Shown piece by piece: positions 25,650 to 34,457 of a stretch of DNA of 37,593 nucleotides. The position numbers were made by a program, and so were the translations under genes. The notes beneath the pieces were generated by a model, which had not been told where the DNA came from, did no database searches, and saw only the letters and a list, made by a program, of their open reading frames with translations. Positions within the stretch are counted from its first letter, which is position 1, and each line of letters starts with the position of its first letter. The stretch is from Parasutterella excrementihominis YIT 11859 (GTDB taxonomy: Bacteria; Pseudomonadota; Gammaproteobacteria; Burkholderiales; Burkholderiaceae_F): NCBI RefSeq assembly GCF_000205025.1, contig NZ_GL883707.1, forward strand, positions 1-37,593, written 5' to 3'.

Positions 25650-25727
25650 TCTGCTAAGTTTCATTTTTTAGAACTTAGATATTTGAGGACTTTTTCTCTG
25701 GTTAGCATTTTTTCATCTCAAACCACG

Positions 25728-26675
25728 ATGAGACAAAAAATGCCTCGTTCAAAAACTCTGACGGGAATTGTATTGGCGGTAGCGGCGGCCTGCTTCTGGG
25801 GCACGATGGCTGTCAGCGGTCAGTACATGATTACTGCCTGCGGTTTCAATGCAGAAGAACTTACGACAGTAAGAATTGCCGGCGCCGGCATTCTGATGCT
25901 CGTTCTCGGAATGCTGACGGAAAAGAATTTTTTCGGATCTCTCCGAGATTTATCCGTTTGCCGAGATGTGTGTTTCTACGGACTTTGTCTGTTTGTCATC
26001 CAATACACATTCTTTTTGGCAATTCATGCCTGTAATGCAGGAACGGCGGCCATCATGGTCGGCTTCGGTCCGATCTTCATCATTCTTTGGAATATTCTTG
26101 TGAAACGGCAGAAGATTGTTCCTAAGGAAATCCTGGCGGTTATTTTTGCATTTGTGGGTGTGACGCTTCTGATCACGAAAGGCAATTTCACCTCTCTTAG
26201 TTTTTCAGCAATGGGTATTTTTTGGGGACTGGTTTCTGCCGGAGTCGGAGCTTTTGCGACAATTCAGCCGAGAAGGGCGATTCAGAAGATCGGCGTGACC
26301 AAAGTTGTTAGCTTTGGAATGTTTGTCGGCGGCATTTTGACTTGCTTCATGACGCCGCCCTGGGAGATCAGCGGACACTGGACGCCCATGGCAATCGTGG
26401 CAGCGGTTTTTGTCGTCGTATTCGGGACTGTAGGAGCATTTTGGTGTTATTTGAGGAGCACCGAATTCATTCCGCCGGCATTAACTTCGATTCTTGCTTC
26501 CTTTGAACCTTTGTCTGCTGTGGTCTTATGCGTTCTGCTTCTAGGAACTTCGTTTAACTACATAGAGTGCATAGGAGCCGCGCTCATCATTTCAAACCTC
26601 TTTATTCTCTCCATACCAAACGATAAATTTCGTGCGTTTTTTCCGAGGTTTCGTCGTGCGGGATTAGAGAATTAG
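25728..26675 (+). CDS. EamA/DMT-family transporter
   Basis: An inner-membrane transporter with about ten helices in two EamA repeats, unlike the YddG copy in this window. The first repeat begins TGIVLAVAAACFWGTMAVSG. The second ends with EFIPPALTSILASFEPLSAV and CIGAALIISNLFIL, which are standard EamA landmarks. The ATG at 25728 or 25740 fits the family start; neither has a strong ribosome-binding site. Paired with the preceding LysR gene. The substrate, probably an amino acid or small metabolite, is unknown. A good terminator follows. Confidence 0.85.
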   Translation: MRQKMPRSKTLTGIVLAVAAACFWGTMAVSGQYMITACGFNAEELTTVRIAGAGILMLVLGMLTEKNFFGSLRDLSVCRDVCFYGLCLFVIQYTFFLAIHACNAGTAAIMVGFGPIFIILWNILVKRQKIVPKEILAVIFAFVGVTLLITKGNFTSLSFSAMGIFWGLVSAGVGAFATIQPRRAIQKIGVTKVVSFGMFVGGILTCFMTPPWEISGHWTPMAIVAAVFVVVFGTVGAFWCYLRSTEFIPPALTSILASFEPLSAVVLCVLLLGTSFNYIECIGAALIISNLFILSIPNDKFRAFFPRFRRAGLEN

Positions 26676-26700
26676 TCAAAAACAAAAATATTTAGAGAAG

Positions 26701-26731
26701 GGCTGCAGTCTTGAGGTATGCAGCCTTTTTT
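26701..26731 (+). terminator. Rho-independent terminator of the EamA transporter gene
   Basis: The stem GGCTGCA (26701-26707) with TGCAGCC (26719-26725) is followed directly by six T. It ends the LysR-EamA unit. Confidence 0.85.
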
Positions 26732-26849
26732 CATCACTAAAATTCGTGATCTTGAAGAAGAGAATTTCTTAAGATAAAATTAAAAATTCCTTTATTTAGA
26801 TTCTTCGCCCATATGCCGTAATTCCCATATTTCGCTTAAGTCAATGACG

Positions 26850-26875
26850 CGAAATGTCGTCTGTTCGACATTTCG
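26850..26875. repeat. Perfect inverted repeat upstream of the 346-residue hypothetical gene
   Basis: CGAAATGTCG (26850-26859) and CGACATTTCG (26866-26875) form a perfect 10-bp stem with a 6-base loop, ending 31 bases before the next start codon. No T-run follows, so it is not an intrinsic terminator. The half-motif CGAAAT recurs at 26829-26834 (inverted) and 26901-26906, just at the ribosome-binding site, which suggests an operator cluster or a translation-controlling hairpin. Confidence 0.6.
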
Positions 26876-26906
26876 GAGTGTTGTTGCGTTCTTTAAAAGG
26901 CGAAAT

Positions 26907-27947
26907 ATGAACAAATTACTTAACCTATACGGCGTCAAGATTCACTCGGAACGCGCTTTTCTTTCCTTTCTCGAAAATTCACGGAATGAAGTAGAGGCCT
27001 TCTCATCGAGTTATATAGAGAGGAAGGTTGGAAATCTTGTTTTTTCTATTCCGGCAGACAAGGCTTCGACAGGATTGAATCAAGTTATTCCTTTTCTACA
27101 ATCTTCAGAAAGTTGGCACGGATTGGTATCTAGGCCGTCGGCGGAAGCTCCTCAAGACAGCGTCTTCATCAGATCAAAAATCGGAGGTAATTACACAAGG
27201 AGCAGTCTGAGTTTTTTTTCTATTCAAGCTGATGTTGCTTTCAACACAACGGTCGGCAATGAGGCGACTTTCAAACCTTCCGGCATTCTCCTTGGTCTTG
27301 GTTCGAAACCATCAATCACTAGTCCATGGCTTTCGGAGGAGACCCTCAATGGTCGGATCCAAAAAGTTCGGTCAGTTCCGACCGTGAGAGAAAGAAGCTT
27401 TTCAATCGAATCTCGGCGAGAGCTGGTAGTCGAGACAAAGTACGGCCTTTTGACCTTGGCCGACTTGAAAGGGATTAGCCGAGGATTAGATGCCGGGGAT
27501 GAAATCTCTTGTCAGTGTTTCCTAACAGCGACTTTTGGAAGAGGAGACTTTGTCGGCAAACAAAACTTGGTCGCACAAGTGTACTCAGTCATTCAAGGAG
27601 CATTAGTTGAAAGACGGCCAGAGAAATTTGCGCGGTTTTTTCTGAAAGACTGCAATTATCGGCTAGCGGAGAATGCGGTTTTTAAAGGTAAACCGGAAAA
27701 AATCTTTACGCAGGTTTCAGGAGACTGCGCCTACGCCAAGATACTAAGAAGAAACAATAAGGCCTTGATTCGTGACAGAGTCAGCGTCTTAGTTTGGAAG
27801 ACGTCGATCGGAAGTTTTGTATTGGCGTTTGACCTCACTGCCGACGGCATCAACGGTGTTTATGTTGATTCGGCAGAAAACTACTCTTTGAAGGAAGAGG
27901 TGCTGTTTTTCCGCTGGGTTGAAGCGAGCGGAAGATTGCTTCCGTAG
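26907..27947 (+). CDS. Hypothetical protein, 346 residues
   Basis: Not recognised. The start is the ATG at 26907, with AAAAGG about 6-7 bases upstream. The upstream in-frame ATG at 26844 would run through the inverted repeat and is rejected. There is no signal peptide, no membrane helix and no obvious catalytic motif. The C-terminal third (from about residue 205, LVAQVYSVIQGALVERRPEK to VDSAENYSLKE) has a helix-then-beta pattern that could be an NTF2/SnoaL-like fold, but this is a weak impression. It is isolated between the EamA unit and the flavoprotein cluster, on the same strand as both. Confidence 0.7.
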   Translation: MNKLLNLYGVKIHSERAFLSFLENSRNEVEAFSSSYIERKVGNLVFSIPADKASTGLNQVIPFLQSSESWHGLVSRPSAEAPQDSVFIRSKIGGNYTRSSLSFFSIQADVAFNTTVGNEATFKPSGILLGLGSKPSITSPWLSEETLNGRIQKVRSVPTVRERSFSIESRRELVVETKYGLLTLADLKGISRGLDAGDEISCQCFLTATFGRGDFVGKQNLVAQVYSVIQGALVERRPEKFARFFLKDCNYRLAENAVFKGKPEKIFTQVSGDCAYAKILRRNNKALIRDRVSVLVWKTSIGSFVLAFDLTADGINGVYVDSAENYSLKEEVLFFRWVEASGRLLP

Positions 27948-28038
27948 GGTCAGTGCCGGCGCCTTTAAGGTCGCCAGCATCTCTTGCTAGAAATTTGGTG
28001 CAAAAAAATATTTGATAGTTCTTTGATTTTAGTCAAGC

Positions 28039-28052
28039 ACCCTAAGGTGCAC
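28039..28052. promoter_or_regulatory. 14-base palindrome upstream of the first flavoprotein gene
   Basis: GCACC-CTAA-GGTGC lies about 70 bases before the flavoprotein start. The half-site TAAGGTG recurs, inverted, in the hairpin at 29657-29696 before the kinase gene. It could be a binding site of the FixJ-type regulator encoded downstream. Only symmetry and position support this. Confidence 0.35.
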
Positions 28053-28119
28053 TCAAAAGTACTATGACCTTGCTTTCGGAAAAAGCACAGTGAATGAGTC
28101 AAACATCAAGGAGAATCAA

Positions 28120-29637
28120 ATGAATATGAATAGAAGAATGTTCTTCAAGTCCATGGGCGCCGCAACCGTAGCTGCTGCTCCGATTTCTTCAGCTCTTGCC
28201 AATGTTGTTAGTCCGAAGAAATGGGATCAGACGTGTGAGGTTCTTGTCATCGGCGCCGGCGCTGCCGGACTTTTTGCTGCCGTTTCGGCTAAAGAAAGCG
28301 GTGCCAAATCCGTCGTCCTTTTAGAAAAGGCTGCCAGCCCGTTTCTGAACTCCACCTCTCTGTCCGCCGGCAGTGTAAACGCCACAGGTACAAAAGCTCA
28401 GTTTGCCGCCGGCGTTGAAGATCGTAGTAATGCTGCTGAATTTGCAAAAGAAGTCGAAAAGACCGGCAAAGGGCTTGCAGATCCTCAGCTCGTTAAGCTC
28501 TTCGCAGAAAATTCTGCGATGGCACTTGACTGGTTAACCGACCATGGCGTTGTTTTCACACCTCAGCCCAACTCCGCTTTCCGTCTCAAACGTATGCACG
28601 GATGCGACAAACATACCGGTGCACAGTATGTTGACGTACTTTTCCAAAATGCTAAGAAGATCGGCGTCGACATCAAACTCAATACTAAGGTTGTTGAACT
28701 GATTACCAACACTGAAGCAAATGAAGTTTTGGGCGTTAAAGCCGAATCCAAGGGCAAGCCTCTTTATGTCAGAGCTACGAAAGGCGTCGTGATTGCCACC
28801 GGCGGCTTCTGCGGCGACGTCAACATGATCGATAAATTCATTCTCGATTTCCGCGGTGCTTTGACATTTGCTTCTGCCAACAGTGAAGGTCAGGGCCTGA
28901 AGATGGCCGAGAAGATCGGCGCAGCCAGCACGCATATGAACTTCGCAGCTGTTTACGGCTACGGTGTTCCGATGTCCAAAGACAAGAACAATCGCAAAGG
29001 CTGGATTTTCCGCGGTCACGTCATGAACCTTTACGGCCCGATCACGGTCGGCCCGGACGGCAAACGTTTCGTCAACGACGACCTTGGAGCCACATCAATT
29101 TCTCAGGCAATGTCGCGCTTAGGTTTCAAGAAGGTGTTTCAGGTCGCTACCGAAGCACAGCTTCTTGACTTCATGAAGAATGACCCGATTCAAGTGATCG
29201 GTTGGGATCAGAACACATTCAAGAAAGAACTTGAAGAACAGAAGGTATTTGTAGTTAAGGCCGATACGATTGCTGAACTCGCCAAGAAGATGGGTCTCCC
29301 CGCTGATCAATTGGAAGCAACCGTCAAACGCTACAACCAGTTTGTGAAGAACGGCAAAGACGAAGACTTCGGCCGCAAATATATGAAGGGTACTTTCGAG
29401 AAAGGACCTTTCTACGGCTTTATCGGACAGCCGATTGCCGGCATCTCCCTGGGCGGTTTGAAGGTTAATAAAGACCTGCAGGTACTTGATGTTTATGACC
29501 AGCCGATCAAACATCTGTATGCGGCCGGTGAAGCCATCGGCGGTATCCACGGCGGCTCTTACATCGGCGGAAACTCCGTCGGTTCCAGCTTGACCCTCGG
29601 TATGGTTGCAGGCAAGAAAGCCGCAGCAAGTAAGTAG
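28120..29637 (+). CDS. Tat-exported FAD-dependent flavoprotein (fumarate reductase/flavocytochrome c family)
   Basis: A periplasmic FAD enzyme of 505 residues. The start is the ATG at 28120, with AAGGAG 6 bases upstream. A twin-arginine signal (NRRMFFKSMG, residues 4-13) runs to about residue 28. FAD binding is shown by VLVIGAGAAGLFAA near residue 42 and by the C-terminal LYAAGEAIGGIHGGSYIGG. There is no haem or FMN domain, so a separate electron donor is needed. The Arg of the fumarate reductase motif GANRLGGN is replaced (GGSYIGGN), so fumarate is an unlikely substrate. A paralogue lies at 32105 and the intervening two-component system is likely its regulator. Confidence 0.87.
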   Translation: MNMNRRMFFKSMGAATVAAAPISSALANVVSPKKWDQTCEVLVIGAGAAGLFAAVSAKESGAKSVVLLEKAASPFLNSTSLSAGSVNATGTKAQFAAGVEDRSNAAEFAKEVEKTGKGLADPQLVKLFAENSAMALDWLTDHGVVFTPQPNSAFRLKRMHGCDKHTGAQYVDVLFQNAKKIGVDIKLNTKVVELITNTEANEVLGVKAESKGKPLYVRATKGVVIATGGFCGDVNMIDKFILDFRGALTFASANSEGQGLKMAEKIGAASTHMNFAAVYGYGVPMSKDKNNRKGWIFRGHVMNLYGPITVGPDGKRFVNDDLGATSISQAMSRLGFKKVFQVATEAQLLDFMKNDPIQVIGWDQNTFKKELEEQKVFVVKADTIAELAKKMGLPADQLEATVKRYNQFVKNGKDEDFGRKYMKGTFEKGPFYGFIGQPIAGISLGGLKVNKDLQVLDVYDQPIKHLYAAGEAIGGIHGGSYIGGNSVGSSLTLGMVAGKKAAASK

Positions 29638-29656
29638 TTTTTCCCGCTAGGAAGTC

Positions 29657-29705
29657 CGAAACACCTTATCTAAAATTTTGAGGGTAAGGTGTTTCGTTTG
29701 TTTTT
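29657..29705 (+). terminator. Terminator or attenuator between flavoprotein and kinase genes
   Basis: A perfect 12-bp stem (CGAAACACCTTA, 29657-29668, with TAAGGTGTTTCG, 29685-29696) has a 16-base loop and a tail TTTGTTTTT that runs directly into the kinase ATG at 29706. It should end most flavoprotein transcripts and limit expression of the kinase-regulator-flavoprotein genes that follow. Confidence 0.8.
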
Positions 29706-31492
29706 ATGCGTCCGAAAAAGTTTTTGTTAGCAGTATTCATAGTGCTCGCAGCTACCTGTGTCTGTGCAGCTAAGGATTCCTCACCGGTTTTTCGGGTATC
29801 CGTCATGCAGTCTGACGAGCATCTTTTTCATGAAAGCATTATTGAGAACCTAGAGGGCGCTTTAGAGAAAACTTTAGGTGCAAAACAAAAGTCGAGATTT
29901 CAACAGACAGCCCTGAAACGATAAAAACCAAGTTAAAAGAAGGGCGTGTTGAACTTGTTTTCTGCAACAGCGTTCTTTACCGAGCGCTTCTTCCTTACGG
30001 TGTCAGAGATCTGGCAACGGTTCACAGCGATTGGAATCCAAATCCGAATCGTGCAGACGGAGCAGCCTTAATCGTTAAAAGAGATAGTGAAATTTCATCT
30101 CTGAACCAGCGGATAAATCTCAAAGAACCCAAAGTAGCGATGGAAAAGAACAGGCATTGCGATGTTCTTTATTACATACTCGGAGAGTTCGAAACGCTGA
30201 AGCTCGATAGCGAAAAATTTAAAACCTTCCTCTTAGACAATACTGGAAAAAGTTCTGAGCTCGTAAAGGAAGTCGTTCAGGGAAAAGCTGACGCGGCACT
30301 CCTTCCGGCCTGTTTCTTAGAACAGCATGTCGTTGAATACCCTTCTTTGTACCGTGAAATAAAGGTTCTCAACCCCTTACGCTCGTCCGAGCTGCCGTGT
30401 ACGGTTTCAACGACTCTTTATCCTAATTGGTCCGTGCTGATCACGCCGAATATCTCCATGAAGCAGGCGACAGACATTGCGGCAACACTTCTCACTCAGC
30501 CTAAAAGCAGTGACGGAGCGTGGTGGTCTGTGTCAACTCAGTTCGATGGTGTGGATAAGCTGCTGAAAAATCTTAAAGTAGAGCAGTATTCCTACTTGCG
30601 CGAGTGGACGCTGAGAAGATTCTTCGAAGAGTATTTCCCATTCATCATTCTTTTCGGTGCATTCCTTACGGGCGTGATTTTGTACAGCTGCATTGCGAAT
30701 CGTCTGATCAAGATACGAACCAGACAGCTGTCTCAAAGTCTCTTGAGACTTTCAAAGTACAAGAAAGAATTCGAGCTTGTCAGAAGAGACAATGAGATTT
30801 ATCACCGTATGGGCATCGTGTCTCATATTTCCAGCCTTATCTCACATGAGTTGAGACAACCGCTTAACACGATCAGCTGCTATTCGCAGGGGCTGTTAAT
30901 GAGACTAGAGAAGGGCCCCATGGAGCAAGGTCAGATTTCGGATATCGTTTATCAAATTCACAAAAAGACCCAGGGTGCCGACGAGATTATTAAAAAGGTT
31001 CGGGATTTTGCAAAATTCGGAAGCCGGCCGGTGGCGACCGAGTTAAATCAGAGCGTTAGAAAAGCGATAGATGTTTTTCTGCTTAGCAGTCAGTGCCCTT
31101 CCGTCGTGGAATTTAAACCTTCGGAAGCTGCCTGGATAAAGATCGATCCGTTTGAGTTGGAGCTGCTGGTGCTGAACCTCTTGAGAAATGCCAACGAAGC
31201 GTTAGTTAAGACAGCAAACGCCAGAATTGAGGTGAACGTTAGTATCAATAAAGAAACTTCTGAGGTGATTTTAACCGTCAAAGACAACGGTCCCAAACTT
31301 TCGGAAGAAGCATTGATAAAAATTAAAAGAGGCTTTGAAACCACTAAGAAGAACGGGACAGGAATGGGCCTTGTGATTGTGTCCGAGATTGTCTCTAACG
31401 CCAAAGGGAGGATCGACTTTGTTCCTTCCAAAGACCGCGGCCTTCTTGTAAAGATTACTTTTCCCTTAGATACCCATGAACAGAAAAATTGA
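29706..31492 (+). pseudogene. Sensor histidine kinase with PhnD-like sensor domain, frameshifted
   Basis: The first part (from 29706) gives a signal peptide (MRPKKFLLAVFIVLAATCVC) and the start of a periplasmic-binding domain. It hits a TAA at 29922-29924 because the frame is lost at the A-rich run 29882-29890. In the shifted frame the protein continues KVEISTDSPETIKTKLKEGR through the sensor domain, a membrane helix (FIILFGAFLTGVILYSCIA), the H-box SHELRQPL, the N-box NLLRNANEAL, and DNG and GTGMGLVIV of the ATPase. One added base would give 595 residues. The layout resembles TtrS (tetrathionate sensor). The regulator gene overlaps its end by 17 bases. A sequencing or assembly slip remains possible. 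Confidence 0.82.
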
Positions 31493-32102
31493 AAAAGAAA
31501 TCATTCGTCTCGTGGATGACGATGAAGATCAGAGAAGAGCACTGCGTTTTCTTCTAGAAGCCGCCGGCTACGAAGTTCGAGACTATCCGAGCGGAAGAGA
31601 CTTTTTGGTGAACGATGAACCCTCTGTTCCCGGGTGCGCTATTTTGGATCTTCAGATGCCGGAAATGGACGGGTTAACGCTTCTCACGATTATGAGAGAG
31701 CGCGAATACCGCGTGCCCGTGGTTTTTCTTTCGGCGCACGGCGATATTCCATCTACGGTGGAGGCTATGAAGAAGGGGAGTCTCGACTTCCTAGAAAAAC
31801 CGGTCGACAGTCAGAAACTTTGCCAGCTTTTATCCGACATTCTTAAGAAGGACAGAGTTACGAGGAAAGCCGGCATGGAACCGGAAGAGGCTAAGAAGCT
31901 GTTCCTCAAGCTTTCTCCGCGACGGCAAGAAATCGCAAAGTTGATTTCTAAAGGGTTGCTGAAGAGAGAGGTTGCCGAACGGCTAAATATCAATCTGAAA
32001 ACCGTCGAAGCGCATTGCCAGTTCATTTATTCTCAGTTAAACGTCCATTCTGTCGTTGAACTTTCTTCCATTATTTGCGGCGCAGAACTTTCCCAGGATT
32101 GA
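31476..32102 (+). CDS. FixJ/TtrR-type response regulator
   Basis: A cytoplasmic regulator of 208 residues. The receiver domain shows the acidic cluster VDDDED near residues 13-18, phospho-acceptor Asp58 in LDLQMPEMDG, Ser/Thr in LSAHGD and Lys in FLEKPV. A LuxR-type helix-turn-helix fills the C-terminus (LSPRRQEIAKLISKG and LNINLKTVEAHCQFIYSQL). It overlaps the kinase gene by 17 bases, so the two are a cognate pair. The likely targets are the two flavoprotein genes on either side. Family members of the TtrR/FixJ type activate respiratory genes when phosphorylated. Confidence 0.92.
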   Translation: MNRKIEKEIIRLVDDDEDQRRALRFLLEAAGYEVRDYPSGRDFLVNDEPSVPGCAILDLQMPEMDGLTLLTIMREREYRVPVVFLSAHGDIPSTVEAMKKGSLDFLEKPVDSQKLCQLLSDILKKDRVTRKAGMEPEEAKKLFLKLSPRRQEIAKLISKGLLKREVAERLNINLKTVEAHCQFIYSQLNVHSVVELSSIICGAELSQD

Positions 32103-32104
32103 AA

Positions 32105-33583
32105 ATGAAAAGAAGAACTTTATTGCTCAGTCCTCTGCCGTTCGTCTTGTCGTCTTTAGTGAACGCTAAGCCTATTGAAAAGACCGAAACGGCCGAAATC
32201 GTCATTATCGGTGCGGGTGCGGCCGGACTGTTTGCAGCCGTGGCAGCAAAGGAAAACGGCGCCGGAAGAGTGGTTTTGATCGAAAAAAATCCGTCGCCTT
32301 TCTTTAGCTCTACTTCTTATTCTGCCGGCAGCGTGAACGCGTCCGGCACACTGGCGCAGCTGAAGCACGGTATTCAGGACATTGACGGAAAGGAAGAGTT
32401 TACGGAGGAAATTCTCAGACAAGGAAACTACGAGAACGATAAGGCGCTGGTAGCTAATTACGTAAAAAACGCGGCACCGGCTTTAGATTGGCTGACGGAA
32501 AAGGGTGTGGAGCTGACGCCGTCGACGAACATTGCCTTCCGTGTGAAAAGAATGCACGGCTGCGATTTGGCAACCGGAGCAAGATACGTTGAAGTGCTTT
32601 TCTCGGAAGCCATACGTTTAGGAGTTGAGATTTGGTTCAACACTAAGGCTATCGAACTGATCACGGAAAAAGGCAATGAAGTTCTCGGCGTCCAATATAA
32701 AAGAGGCAGAAGCTACGGCAATCTTCTTGCACAAAAAGGCGTGATCTTATGTACAGGTGGGTTTGCCGGCGATGTCAATCGTGTGGACAGAGATATTCCG
32801 AAGTTTGCGGGACTGCCGACATTTGCCTCTCCCTCGAGCAGAGGAGAAGGGCTGGATATGGCAACTCGCATAGGCGCTGCGACACACCTGTTGGATTATA
32901 TGGGCGCTTACGCATACGGCTTTCCGCTGGACGAAGAGACGAGGAGAGGATTGATTTTCCGCGGGCATGTCATGAACCTATACGGTTCGATTACTTTGAA
33001 TAAAGCCGGTAAACGGTTTATTAATGACGACCAAAATTCTACGAAGGTTGCCCAATTCCTGACTTCTCATCATGAAAGAACCGTCTATCAATTAGCGACC
33101 GAAGCTCAGCTTTCGGACTTTATGAAAAACGATCCGATACAAGTCATCGGCTGGGACCGAACGAAATTCAATCAGGAAAAAGAAGAAGGCGGCCACTTTA
33201 TTAACAGGGTTAACTCTCTTGAAGAATGCGCCTCGGAAATGGGGTGCAGTTTCGACGCGCTGAAAAATACGATCGATGCTTACAACCGTTCAGTTGCTTC
33301 AGGAAATGATGGGGAATTCGGACGGAAGTTCATGAAAGGGCAGTTTTTATCAGGACCTTTTTATCTGTTCAAATGCACGCCGGTCGTCGGGATTACTATC
33401 GGAGGACTGAAGGTTAACCGGCAAATGCAGGTGCTTAATGAATACGGCGAACCTATAAGCAAGTTATTTGCTGCCGGAGAAGTTGTCGGCGGTTTGCACG
33501 GAACCTCATATATCGGAGGATGCTCCTTGGCCGGAGCGCTGGCCCTCGGCAGAATGGTCGGCGAACAGCTTGCGAAGAGCTAG
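32105..33583 (+). CDS. Second exported FAD-dependent flavoprotein, paralogue of the 28120 gene
   Basis: A 492-residue paralogue of the first flavoprotein. The start is the ATG at 32105, two bases after the regulator stop, with AGGA 6 bases upstream. The signal begins MKRRTLLLS, a weak twin-arginine-like motif. FAD binding: IVIIGAGAAGLFAAVAA near residue 33 and LFAAGEVVGG near the end. The shared segments RMHGCD, GFAGDVN, FRGHVMNLYG and NDPIQVIGWD show close kinship. The fumarate reductase Arg is again absent (GTSYIGGC). It is co-transcribed with the kinase and regulator. It may act on the same substrate class as the first, or sense it. Confidence 0.88.
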   Translation: MKRRTLLLSPLPFVLSSLVNAKPIEKTETAEIVIIGAGAAGLFAAVAAKENGAGRVVLIEKNPSPFFSSTSYSAGSVNASGTLAQLKHGIQDIDGKEEFTEEILRQGNYENDKALVANYVKNAAPALDWLTEKGVELTPSTNIAFRVKRMHGCDLATGARYVEVLFSEAIRLGVEIWFNTKAIELITEKGNEVLGVQYKRGRSYGNLLAQKGVILCTGGFAGDVNRVDRDIPKFAGLPTFASPSSRGEGLDMATRIGAATHLLDYMGAYAYGFPLDEETRRGLIFRGHVMNLYGSITLNKAGKRFINDDQNSTKVAQFLTSHHERTVYQLATEAQLSDFMKNDPIQVIGWDRTKFNQEKEEGGHFINRVNSLEECASEMGCSFDALKNTIDAYNRSVASGNDGEFGRKFMKGQFLSGPFYLFKCTPVVGITIGGLKVNRQMQVLNEYGEPISKLFAAGEVVGGLHGTSYIGGCSLAGALALGRMVGEQLAKS

Positions 33584-33606
33584 TCGTTTTTTAGAAGAGC
33601 AGATTG

Positions 33607-34263
33607 TTACTCCCACCAGGCGACAGCCCTTGTCGGTGCGCCGTCAGCGTTTTCGAGTTTGAGAGGAAAGCAAGAAAAATTGAATAGGCCACTGCCGCAT
33701 TGATCCAAATTGGCTAAGTTCTCAATATTGATAATGTATTTGTTTTTGAAGAGCTTTTTGTGGCGATGCAGGCTAAGGTCTGATATCGGGTCAATACCCA
33801 TGACGTCGAAGCCGATACCTTTGTAGTTACCTAGCAGAATAAAATCAAGAACATCATCATCGATGCAGGGGTAGTCACCAAAATATTCTTCGGATCCCCA
33901 AAACTTATCCCAGCCGGTATTAAATAAAAGGAAGTCCGCAGTCTCAGCGTCTTCTCTGGCCTCATTGACCTCTTTCATTGTTATAGGTTTTTCGGATTTC
34001 CGATGTCTACAGTCGATGACAAGCGCCTGACCGATGAACTGCGTCAGAGGCAATGCGTCAAGAGTGAGACCTTTTTCGTAGACATGAGCCGGAGGATCAA
34101 TATGTGTTCCTACATGCGAGTACATACGAATGAGCGTTTCGTGATAGCCGTCCTTTTCATAGGTAGCTACGGTTGTTAACTGCGGTTTTTCTGATCCTGG
34201 AAAAACCGGCATGCGCTCGTTTATAGCGTGACTTAAATCTATGACTTTCATTCCTTGCCCCAT
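33607..34263 (-). CDS. Cyclase-family metal hydrolase (kynurenine formamidase-like)
   Basis: A cytoplasmic protein of about 218 residues of the cyclase/formamidase family. The metal-binding signature HVGTHIDPPAH lies near residue 50, preceded by DLSHAINERMPVFPG at the start. GFDVMGIDPISD and LHRHK near residue 165 supply the second half of the site. The start is uncertain: the ATG at 34263 has AAAGG 9 bases before it, while the ATG at 34251 (MKVIDLSH) has AAGGA directly adjacent. It is convergent with the second flavoprotein gene (23-base gap, no terminator seen). The substrate is unknown; no tryptophan-degradation gene is nearby. Confidence 0.85.
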   Translation of the reverse strand: MGQGMKVIDLSHAINERMPVFPGSEKPQLTTVATYEKDGYHETLIRMYSHVGTHIDPPAHVYEKGLTLDALPLTQFIGQALVIDCRHRKSEKPITMKEVNEAREDAETADFLLFNTGWDKFWGSEEYFGDYPCIDDDVLDFILLGNYKGIGFDVMGIDPISDLSLHRHKKLFKNKYIINIENLANLDQCGSGLFNFSCFPLKLENADGAPTRAVAWWE

Positions 34264-34322
34264 CCGCGGCAACCTTTATCACCATTCTAATTCGTCAGGA
34301 ATAAAAGGCTTCATATCTTTTA

Positions 34323-34356
34323 CTCAGAGGTTTTGATTTCTCAGATTTGACTCAAA
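34323..34356. promoter_or_regulatory. Direct repeats upstream of the alpha/beta hydrolase gene
   Basis: CTCAGA occurs at 34323-34328 and 34340-34345 (17-base spacing), with a near copy CTCAAA at 34351-34356, in the leader of the hydrolase gene. Direct repeats of this kind are common binding sites of AraC-family regulators, and one is encoded just downstream. Short motifs, so weak support. Confidence 0.3.
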
Positions 34357-34457
34357 CAGAGAGAAAAATCCACCTTTTATAGAAAATGAGAGAAATGAAA
34401 AAGTTCAAGGTTTTTTAGAATTTTTCCACACAGAAAGTGTTCTTAAAGGAGAGATAA

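Noticed and set aside
29880-29893. Programmed -1 frameshift in the sensor kinase
   Set aside because: The run AAAACAAAAG does not give a canonical X-XXY-YYZ slippery heptamer in the reading frame, and no need for two products is known. Mutation or sequence error is simpler.
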